Shown here: in pieces, positions 57,758 through 64,000 of the stretch
Layout of the letters: each line of letters begins with the position of its first letter
Numbering within the stretch: the stretch's first letter is position 1
Source: Thioalkalivibrio sulfidiphilus HL-EbGr7
Lineage (GTDB): Bacteria > Pseudomonadota > Gammaproteobacteria > Ectothiorhodospirales > Ectothiorhodospiraceae
Assembly (NCBI RefSeq): GCF_000021985.1
Contig: NC_011901.1
Span: forward strand, 2,924,501 to 2,988,500
Direction: 5' to 3'
DNA: 64,000 nt
Notes under the pieces: model-generated
Told to the model about the DNA's origin: nothing
What the model saw: only the letters and a program-made list of their open reading frames with translations
Database searches by the model: none
Program-made: the position numbers and the translations under genes

Positions 57758-58489
57758 GTGAAGCCGTGGTTCGTTCGTTTCGTTCTCGCCTTCGCCGTGG
57801 CGTCGATGGCTTCGGCGATCGCCGTCGCGCAGAACGCGCCCGCCGCCGACTCTCGCATCGTCCAGAGCCGCGACCGGACCGCCATCGACGCCGATCTCGA
57901 CGAACGCCTGGCACGGGATTGGGGGCTGCAAAACGAGGAGTGGGCACGCTACCGCCAGTTGATGCAGGGGCCGCTGGGCGTGTACTCGCCCGGCCTCGAT
58001 CCCTTCACGGCCCTGGGCATCGAAGCGCGCACGAACGAGGAACGCCGCCGCTACGCGGAGCTTCAGGTGCAGGCCGAGGCCCGCCGCGTCGAGAAGCTGC
58101 TGGCGTACCAGCGCGCCTATGACGATGCCTGGAAGCGGCTCCATCCCACGCTTCAGCCCGTCGTCCTGACCGATGCCGGTGCCACTCCCGCCACGTCCGG
58201 CGCCCTGGGCCGGCTGGCGGTCTTCGTCAAGGACGACTGCCCGCCCTGCGAACAGCGCGTGCGGCAATTGCAGACAGCAGGCACGGCCTTTGATCTCTAC
58301 ATGGTCGGCAGCCGCCAGGACGATGCGCGCATCCGGCAATGGGCGGCCAAGGCGGGCATCGAGCCGGCCAAGGTGCGCGCACGGACCATCACCCTGAATC
58401 ACGACGCCGGCCGGTGGCTATCGATCGGTGTGCCGGGCGAGCTGCCGGCCGTCGTGCGCGAGGTCAACGGGCAATGGCTGCGTCAGTGA
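57758..58489 (+). CDS. TIGR03759-family ICE transfer protein (PFL_4693 type)
   Basis: A 243-residue secreted protein (signal ending ...AIAVAQ before NAPAADSR). ARDWGLQNEEWARYRQLMQGPLGVYSPGLDPFTALGIEAR is a signature of the family, and the C-terminal half has a thioredoxin-like CPPC (VFVKDDCPPCEQRV), suggesting a disulfide-related function in the periplasm. It overlaps the transglycosylase gene by 16 bases. Confidence 0.85.
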   Translation: MKPWFVRFVLAFAVASMASAIAVAQNAPAADSRIVQSRDRTAIDADLDERLARDWGLQNEEWARYRQLMQGPLGVYSPGLDPFTALGIEARTNEERRRYAELQVQAEARRVEKLLAYQRAYDDAWKRLHPTLQPVVLTDAGATPATSGALGRLAVFVKDDCPPCEQRVRQLQTAGTAFDLYMVGSRQDDARIRQWAAKAGIEPAKVRARTITLNHDAGRWLSIGVPGELPAVVREVNGQWLRQ

Positions 58490-59058
58490 GCCTTTGCCGG
58501 GCAGGCGTCCTGTGCCTGCTCTGCCTCGCTGTCTGGACCGCGCCCGTCCTGGCGCGGGAGATTCCGCCGCCGGCCTATCAACTGGCCGCGCACGACGCCG
58601 GCATTCCCTCGGCGGTGTTGTACGCCGTGGCCTTGCAGGAAAGCGGCATCGCGCTGCGCGGGCAGCGAACTCCGTGGCCCTGGACCTTGAATGTCGCCGG
58701 CCAGGCACGGCGGTTCCAGACCCGCGAGGCCGCCTGCGCAAACCTGCGGCGCGCGCTGCGGGAGGTGCCGGCGACGCGCATCGACGTTGGTCTGGGGCAG
58801 ATCAACCTCGGCTACCAGGCGCACCGTTTCGATCACCCCTGCGAACTGCTGGACCCGTACCGGAATCTCGCGGTCGCCGCCGCGATCCTGCGCGAACACC
58901 ACAGGCCCGGCGATGACTGGCTGCTCGCCATCGGCCGCTATCACCGCCCCGCCGGTGGCGCACCGGCAGCCCGCTACCGCCGCAGCGTTCAAAAACATCT
59001 GGCGCGTGTGCAGGGCAGCCCGGTTCCGTCCATCGCATCGAGGAGTCATCGACCATGA
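58474..59058 (+). CDS. Lytic transglycosylase-like protein of the transfer module
   Basis: A 194-residue protein with a signal peptide (VLCLLCLAVWTAPVLA) and an SLT domain: AGIPSAVLYAVALQESGIALRG (catalytic Glu in QESG) and DVGLGQINLGYQAHRF. Such enzymes open peptidoglycan for the transfer channel. I chose the ATG at 58474, which overlaps the previous gene. The following gene starts at 59055 with a four-base overlap. Confidence 0.87.
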   Translation: MAASVSLCRAGVLCLLCLAVWTAPVLAREIPPPAYQLAAHDAGIPSAVLYAVALQESGIALRGQRTPWPWTLNVAGQARRFQTREAACANLRRALREVPATRIDVGLGQINLGYQAHRFDHPCELLDPYRNLAVAAAILREHHRPGDDWLLAIGRYHRPAGGAPAARYRRSVQKHLARVQGSPVPSIASRSHRP

Positions 59059-59591
59059 ACATCCGCCTGTGCGTACTGCCGCTGCTGGGTCTGCTGGCCC
59101 TCACCGCCCATGCCGCCGACCAGACCCTTGTTGTCGTCGAGGATCGGGGCGGCGCGTCCGCCTTGCCCTACTACCAGGCGCTGAACCTCCAGCCCCGAAA
59201 CCCTCGCCAGGCACTACCGCCACCGCATATCGAGGTGCCGCCGCTGCCGGGGGAACGTCACGGCGAGGCCGACATGCTGCCAGTGCGCTCGACGCTGTTG
59301 ACGCCGGGCACGGTGGAGCGTCGGGTGATCGAGGCGCAGGGGTTGCGCCCGCTGTTCCTCGTCGGTGATGACGAACGCTCACGCGCCTGGCTGCGTCAGC
59401 GCGTGGAAGTCTTGCACGAACTCGGCGCGGTCGGCCTCGTGGTCAACGTCGAGTCCCAGGTCGCGCTGGATGCCCTGCGACGCCTGACGCCGGAACTGAT
59501 CCTGTCCCCGATCTCCGCCGACGACCTGGCCCGACGGCTTGGCATCCGCCACTACCCCGTGCTCATCACCGCCACGGGGATCGAGCAGTGA
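59055..59591 (+). CDS. TIGR03765-family ICE transfer protein (PFL_4695 type)
   Basis: A 178-residue secreted protein (LCVLPLLGLLALTAHA signal). The core DQTLVVVEDRGGASALPYYQALNLQP and ELILSPISADDLARRLGIRHYPVLIT fits TIGR03765, and the YPVLIT ending resembles a TrbC/thioredoxin-like fold. It is presumed to be a periplasmic component of mating-pair formation. It is followed one base later by traD. Confidence 0.83.
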   Translation: MNIRLCVLPLLGLLALTAHAADQTLVVVEDRGGASALPYYQALNLQPRNPRQALPPPHIEVPPLPGERHGEADMLPVRSTLLTPGTVERRVIEAQGLRPLFLVGDDERSRAWLRQRVEVLHELGAVGLVVNVESQVALDALRRLTPELILSPISADDLARRLGIRHYPVLITATGIEQ

Positions 59592-59592
59592 C

Positions 59593-61758
59593 ATGGCCCA
59601 GCCGCATTCGGTGGAAGTCCTGCTGCGTCCGGCGGTCGAGCTTTACACCGTCGCGGTCTGCCTCGGCGCCGCCGTTCTCTGCCTCGCCGCGCCCTGGTCG
59701 CTGGCACTGAGCCCGCTGGTGGGCCTGGCCGGTGCGCTGGCCTTTCTGACCTTCGGCACCATCCGCTTCTACGAAGCCTGGGCGATCCTGCGCTATCGCC
59801 GCAACATCCGCCGCATGCCGCGCTACGTGATGGCCAGTCGCGACGTGCCGGTGAGCCAGCATCGCCTGTTCGTGGGCCGGGGTTTTCGCTGGGATCAGCG
59901 CCACACCCACAGGCTGATGCAGACATACCGGCCGGAGTTTCGCCGCTACGTCGAGCTGACACCGCTCTACCGATCCGTGCGCCGGCTGGAGGAGCGTTTG
60001 GAGTTCGCGCCTCGCCCGCTGCCTCTGCTGGCCCGCGTGACTGCGTGGGACAACCCGTTGAACCCGGCGCGGCCGCTGCCGCCGGTCGGCGGCCTGCCAC
60101 GGTTACACGGCATTGAACCGCACGAGGTCGATGTGTCGCTGCCGCTGGGCGAGCGTGTCGGCCACACGCTGGTGCTCGGCACCACCCGTGTCGGCAAGAC
60201 GAGACTCGCGGAGTTGTTCATCACCCAGGACATCCGCCGCAGGGTCAATGGCGAACACGAGGTCGTGATCGTCTTTGACCCCAAGGGCGACGCGGACCTG
60301 TTGAAAAGAATGTACGTGGAGGCCCAGCGCGCAGGACGCGCAGGGGAGTTCTATTGCTTTCATCTCGGCTGGCCGGACATCTCCGCGCGCTACAACGCGG
60401 TGGGCCGCTTCGGACGAATTTCGGAGGTCGCCACGCGCATCGCCGGCCAGCTCTCCGGCGAAGGCAACAGCGCAGCGTTTCGCGAGTTCGCCTGGCGTTT
60501 CGTGAACATCATCGCGCGTGCCCTGGTGGAATTGGGACGACGCCCGGACTACCTGCTGATCCAGCGCCACGTCGTCAACATCGATGCGTTGTTCATCGAA
60601 TACGCGCAGCACTTTTTCGCCAAGGCCGAACCGAAGGCCTGGGAGGTCATCGTCCAGCTCGAAGGCAGGCTGAACGACAAGAACATTCCCCGTCACATGA
60701 TCGGGCGGGAAAAGCGCGTGGTGGCGATCGAGCAGTATCTGTCGCAGGTGCGCATCTACGACCCGGTGCTCGACGGCCTGCGTTCGGCGGTGCGCTACGA
60801 CCGCACCTACTTCGACAAGATCGTCGCCTCGCTGCTGCCGCTGCTGGAAAAGCTCACCACGGGCAAGATCGCGCAACTCCTGGCGCCGAACTATGCCGAT
60901 CTCGATGATCCGCGACCGATCTTCGATTGGTTGCAGATCATCCGCAAACGCGCGGTGGTGTACGTGGGCCTGGATGCACTCTCGGACGCTGAGGTCGCGG
61001 CGGCCGTGGGCAACTCGATGTTCTCCGACCTGGTATCGGTCGCCGGGCACATCTACAAGTTCGGCATCGACGACGGCCTGCCCGGCGCCTCGACCGGCGC
61101 CAAGGTGCCGATCAATGTGCATGCCGACGAGTTCAACGAATTGATGGGCGATGAATTCATCCCCATGGTGAACAAGGGCGGCGGCGCCGGTATGCAGGTC
61201 ACGGCGTACACGCAAACACTCAGCGACATCGAGGCGCGCATCGGCAACCGCGCCAAGGCCGGTCAGGTCATCGGCAACTTCAACAACCTGTTCATGTTGC
61301 GCGTGCGGGAGACGATCACCGCCGAGTTGCTGACCCAGCAGTTGCCCAAGGTCGAGGTGTACACCACCTCAATCGTCAGCGGCGCCACGGATACCTCCGA
61401 TCCCCAGGGGCACACCGCGTTCACGTCCAACACGCAGGATCGCATCACCACCACCAGCGTCCCACTGATCGAACCGGCGCACGTGGTCAATCTGCCGAAG
61501 GGGCAGGCCTTCGCGCTGCTCGAAGGCGGCAACCTGTGGAAGATCCGCATGCCGCTGCCCGCGCCCGACGCCGACGAGGCCATGCCCAAGGACTTGCAGG
61601 AGCTGGCCGACTACATGCGCCAGCACTACGTCGATGCCGGCGACTGGTGGGAAAGCCAGGGCCTGCCGGCGTTGCAGCACGAGGCGCTGCCGGCAGACCT
61701 GCTCGACGACTTCAAGCAAATGGCCTTCGCCGATACTGCCGAGGATGGAAGGGCATGA
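59593..61758 (+). CDS. traD: Conjugative coupling factor TraD (SXT/TOL-type)
   Basis: A 721-residue type IV coupling ATPase. Two N-terminal membrane segments (VAVCLGAAVLCLAAPWSLALS and nearby) anchor it. Walker A is TLVLGTTRVGKTRLAEL, DPKGDADLLKRM follows, and NVHADEFNELMGDEF carries the Walker B residues. It should bring the relaxase-DNA complex to the secretion channel. The neighbouring TIGR03747 gene overlaps by four bases. Confidence 0.93.
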   Translation: MAQPHSVEVLLRPAVELYTVAVCLGAAVLCLAAPWSLALSPLVGLAGALAFLTFGTIRFYEAWAILRYRRNIRRMPRYVMASRDVPVSQHRLFVGRGFRWDQRHTHRLMQTYRPEFRRYVELTPLYRSVRRLEERLEFAPRPLPLLARVTAWDNPLNPARPLPPVGGLPRLHGIEPHEVDVSLPLGERVGHTLVLGTTRVGKTRLAELFITQDIRRRVNGEHEVVIVFDPKGDADLLKRMYVEAQRAGRAGEFYCFHLGWPDISARYNAVGRFGRISEVATRIAGQLSGEGNSAAFREFAWRFVNIIARALVELGRRPDYLLIQRHVVNIDALFIEYAQHFFAKAEPKAWEVIVQLEGRLNDKNIPRHMIGREKRVVAIEQYLSQVRIYDPVLDGLRSAVRYDRTYFDKIVASLLPLLEKLTTGKIAQLLAPNYADLDDPRPIFDWLQIIRKRAVVYVGLDALSDAEVAAAVGNSMFSDLVSVAGHIYKFGIDDGLPGASTGAKVPINVHADEFNELMGDEFIPMVNKGGGAGMQVTAYTQTLSDIEARIGNRAKAGQVIGNFNNLFMLRVRETITAELLTQQLPKVEVYTTSIVSGATDTSDPQGHTAFTSNTQDRITTTSVPLIEPAHVVNLPKGQAFALLEGGNLWKIRMPLPAPDADEAMPKDLQELADYMRQHYVDAGDWWESQGLPALQHEALPADLLDDFKQMAFADTAEDGRA

Positions 61759-62504
61759 GCGATCCGGCCGTCGCGGCGCAACGCCAACAGGTACGCCAGA
61801 GAGGTTTTCTCGCCAGCCTTGTCACCTTGCCGTTTCGCTTCTTCGGCGTGCTGTGCGGGTCGCTGTTGCTGTGCATCCTGATCGAATGGATCGGCATGCA
61901 CCTGTTCTGGCCGGAACAGGGATGGCGCCACGCGCAGGACATGGTGGCCTACGAGCTGGACCAGCTATCGACCTACTTCACGCGCAGCGTGGTGGTGCAG
62001 GAACCGGGGCGCACCGCCCATCGGGTTGTCGAGTGGGCGTATGAATGGGTCTTCCTCAAGACCGGGCTGCTGGAGTGGGTGCAGAACGCCTCCGCGCAGG
62101 CCAGCGCCGGCAGCCACGGTCAGACCAGGGATTTCCGGTATTACCTGAGCCAGGTCTATGTCCACCTGGAAAGCTATCTGATCGCGGCGGCGTACACGGT
62201 GCTGGTGTTCCTCGTGCGCCTGCTGGTGCTGTGCCTGATGCTGCCGCTGTTCCTCATGGCGGCTTTCACGGGCCTCGTGGACGGCCTGGTGCGCCGTGAC
62301 ATCCGCCGCTTCGGCGCGGGGCGCGAATCCGGCTTCGTCTATCACCGCGCCAAGGCGGCCTTGATGCCCCTGGTGGTACTGCCGTGGGCGGTCTACCTCG
62401 CGTTGCCGATCAGCGTGAGCCCGATCCTGATTCTCTTGCCGAGTGCCGTGCTGCTGGGCGTGGTCGTGGACATCGCGGCCGGAAGCTTCAAGAAATACCT
62501 GTAG
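61755..62504 (+). CDS. TIGR03747-family ICE membrane protein (PFL_4697 type)
   Basis: A 249-residue integral membrane protein with three to four helices (FFGVLCGSLLLCILIEWIGM, AYTVLVFLVRLLVLCLMLPLFLMAAF, ALMPLVVLPWAVYLALPI, ILILLPSAVLLGVVVDIA) and a central soluble part. It matches the membrane protein that follows TraD in PFGI-1-type ICEs. It ends the transfer run in this window; an IS5-family insertion follows 95 bases later, so the rest of the backbone is displaced. Confidence 0.87.
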   Translation: MSDPAVAAQRQQVRQRGFLASLVTLPFRFFGVLCGSLLLCILIEWIGMHLFWPEQGWRHAQDMVAYELDQLSTYFTRSVVVQEPGRTAHRVVEWAYEWVFLKTGLLEWVQNASAQASAGSHGQTRDFRYYLSQVYVHLESYLIAAAYTVLVFLVRLLVLCLMLPLFLMAAFTGLVDGLVRRDIRRFGAGRESGFVYHRAKAALMPLVVLPWAVYLALPISVSPILILLPSAVLLGVVVDIAAGSFKKYL

Positions 62505-62599
62505 TTACGTACACTAGCTACTAAACTTGGGGGTTAAAACAAAGGGTTGCCAGCTAGAGCCAGAGAAGCCTGACGTAACCCGACACGCCAATAGCCTAG

Positions 62600-63763
62600 G
62601 GCATCTCTGAATAACCCAGCCCATTTGGCATAATCCCGGCATCGCATCCAACCCGAGCCATTCGCCATGAGCCAGCTGACTTTCGCAGAAGCCGAATACG
62701 AGAACAAGAAGCACAAGACCCGGCGTGAGTTGTTCCTGGAGCGGATGGAAGGGCTGATTCCGTGGAAGCGGCTGGAGAAGAAGATCATTCGCTACTACGC
62801 CAAGGCCGGTCCGCAGGGCGGTCGGCCTGCCTACCCGTTGCCGACCATGCTACGCGTGCACTGCCTGCAGTTGTTCTACAACCTGAGTGATCCGGGGCTG
62901 GAGGACGCGCTGTACGAAGTGGAGTCGATGCGCCGCTTCGCCGGCTTGAAGTTGGACCGGATCCCCGATGAGACGACGATCCTGAACTTTCGACGCCTGC
63001 TGGAACGCCACAACCTGGCAGCGAAGCTGTTCAAGGAGATCAACCAGACTCTGGCTGAGCAGGGCTTGATGCTGAAGGAGGGCACGATCGTGGATGCCAG
63101 CATTCTGTCGGCGCCGAGTTCGACCAAGAATGCGTCTGGCGAGCGCGATCCGGAGATGCACCAGACCAAGAAGGGCAACGCCTGGCATTTCGGCATGAAG
63201 GTGCATGTGGGCGTGGATGACACGCTGGGCCTGATCCACAGCCTGGAGACGACGCCCGCCAATGAAGCCGATATCAACGTGGCCGACAAACTGCTGCATG
63301 GTGAGGAAAAAGTGGTGTGGGCCGATGCCGGCTATCAGGGCATCGAGAGGCGCGAAGAGCATCAAGATCGCCGGGTGGACTGGCGCATCGCGATGCGGCC
63401 AGGCAAGCGCGCGGCGCTGCCGAAGAGATCGCCCTTGCACAAGATCGAGAAGAACAAGGCGAGCATGCGCGCAAAGGTGGAGCATGTGTTCCAGCGCATC
63501 AAGCAGATGTTTGGCTATGCCAAGGTTCGCTATCGTGGCCTGGCCAAGAACACGAGCCGACTGTACCTGCTGGCAGGGTTTACAAACCTGCTGCGGGCGG
63601 AACCCTACATGCTCGCGTAGGGGTAGTACGCCTGTTTTCCACCCCAAACCGGCGGGAAATGGGCGGAATGAGCCCCTTTGGGGGGTAGCATTGATCGAAA
63701 TTTGAACGACTAGACTGCGGAAGCAGATTTTTTTGGCATCAGGCTGGGTTATTCAGAGATGCC
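62600..63763. mobile_element. IS5-family insertion sequence, complete
   Basis: A 1164-bp element with perfect 22-bp terminal inverted repeats (62600-62621 and 63742-63763, beginning GGCATCTCTGAATAACCCAG). It is flanked by a CTAG duplication (62596-62599 and 63764-63767), of the YTAR type expected for the IS5 group. One transposase gene is inside. The 95 bases between TIGR03747 and the element hold no gene. Confidence 0.95.
62667..63620 (+). CDS. IS5-family transposase
   Basis: A 317-residue DDE transposase. The N-terminus SQLTFAEAEYENKKHKTRRELFLERMEGLIPW and the three catalytic regions TIVDASILSAPSS, VWADAGYQGIERR and MRAKVEHVFQRIKQMFGYAKVRYRGLAKN are those of IS5 (D-D-E with the HF/Q-R-I-K context). 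The frame is complete, so the element is likely active. Confidence 0.96.
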   Translation: MSQLTFAEAEYENKKHKTRRELFLERMEGLIPWKRLEKKIIRYYAKAGPQGGRPAYPLPTMLRVHCLQLFYNLSDPGLEDALYEVESMRRFAGLKLDRIPDETTILNFRRLLERHNLAAKLFKEINQTLAEQGLMLKEGTIVDASILSAPSSTKNASGERDPEMHQTKKGNAWHFGMKVHVGVDDTLGLIHSLETTPANEADINVADKLLHGEEKVVWADAGYQGIERREEHQDRRVDWRIAMRPGKRAALPKRSPLHKIEKNKASMRAKVEHVFQRIKQMFGYAKVRYRGLAKNTSRLYLLAGFTNLLRAEPYMLA

Positions 63764-63777
63764 CTAGGGGAATACAG

Positions 63778-64000
63778 ATGAAGCTGCGTCATGCAAAGAT
63801 CAAGAACTTCCGGTTACTCGCAGACGTGCAGCTTGCTCTGGAGGATTTGACTACTGTTGTCGTGGGGCGAAACAACAGTGGCAAAACTTCACTGTCCGAG
63901 ATCATACGGCGACTACTAGCCGAAGGCAGCGCAGCATTTCAACTCGAAGATTTCTCCAGTGCCTGCTACGACAGGTTCTGCACGGCACTGGAAGCTCATA
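63778..64000 (+). CDS. AAA ATPase, OLD/AbiL-like, partial (runs off the window)
   Basis: The first 74 codons encode MKLRHAKIKNFRLLADVQLAL and the Walker A VVVGRNNSGKTSLSEI, the N-terminus of SMC/OLD-like ATPases (AAA_15/AAA_23) found in Gabija, OLD and related anti-phage nucleases. GGGGAA precedes the ATG by about 7 bases. The gene starts 11 bases after the IS5 target duplication, so the IS separates it from its former promoter. The class of the full protein cannot be settled from this fragment. Confidence 0.75.
   Translation, partial: MKLRHAKIKNFRLLADVQLALEDLTTVVVGRNNSGKTSLSEIIRRLLAEGSAAFQLEDFSSACYDRFCTALEAH

Overview
The window looks like the chromosome of a GC-rich gammaproteobacterium carrying a large integrative and conjugative element (ICE). 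The left part (about 1-15.4 kb) is core chromosome: porin, rplM-rpsI, tRNA-Gln, a thioredoxin-like 2Fe-2S ferredoxin, a GlcF-type Fe-S protein, coq7, speD, an OsmC protein, a crp/vfr-type regulator, and trpG-trpD-trpC. The speD/osmC/crp/trp neighbourhood and the many short intergenic palindromes suggest an Ectothiorhodospiraceae- or Thioalkalivibrio-like host. That is inference from gene content, not a match.

At about 15.4 kb synteny stops abruptly just upstream of trpG, with no trpE. The next part (15.9-32.1 kb) is accessory. It holds an IS4-family insertion with a 10-bp target duplication, a Zn/Cd/Co efflux operon (small His-rich protein, CzcC/B/A-like RND pump, P1B-4 ATPase, LysR regulator), and a cadmium/lead module (cadR, cadA, methyltransferase). 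The cadmium module sits between two 72-bp perfect direct repeats.

From 32.2 to 62.5 kb runs the backbone of an SPI-7/PFGI-1/ICEclc-type ICE. It contains an alpA-parA-small gene-parB-DUF2857 regulatory operon, a replication gene (STY4528-like), TIGR03761 (PFL_4669)/DUF3158/SSB genes, topB, a long run of small ICE proteins (DUF3577, DUF3275, DUF932 and others), an adenine methyltransferase, an SNF2-type helicase, and the start of the transfer module (PilL-like, TIGR03759, transglycosylase, TIGR03765, TraD, TIGR03747). Cargo inserted in this backbone includes a two-gene candidate defence module at 39.2-41.0 kb and an arsenic operon (arsR-arsI-arsC-acr3) at 45.6-48.1 kb. After an IS5-family element at 62.6-63.8 kb, an AAA/OLD-like ATPase gene begins and runs off the window.

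The most unusual signals are these. (1) The pair at 39177-41018 is an Abi/HEPN-like protein plus a DUF4917 protein with SIR2-like motifs. (2) Three paralogous structured RNA leaders (43768, 48271, 51634) share an ATGCCCAG core and have compensating stem changes. (3) At least six ICE genes have a G-rich nested hairpin plus, in most cases, a T-run placed immediately before the ribosome binding site, which looks like serial attenuation. (4) A perfect palindrome around TATACCAGTGGTATA sits in front of two ICE transcription units. (5) An AT-rich dyad lies inside the replication gene. (6) A 164-bp MITE-like element splits higB and leaves higA intact. (7) A family of palindromic repeats flanks an S23-like four-helix-bundle gene and supplies the stop codons of several neighbouring genes.
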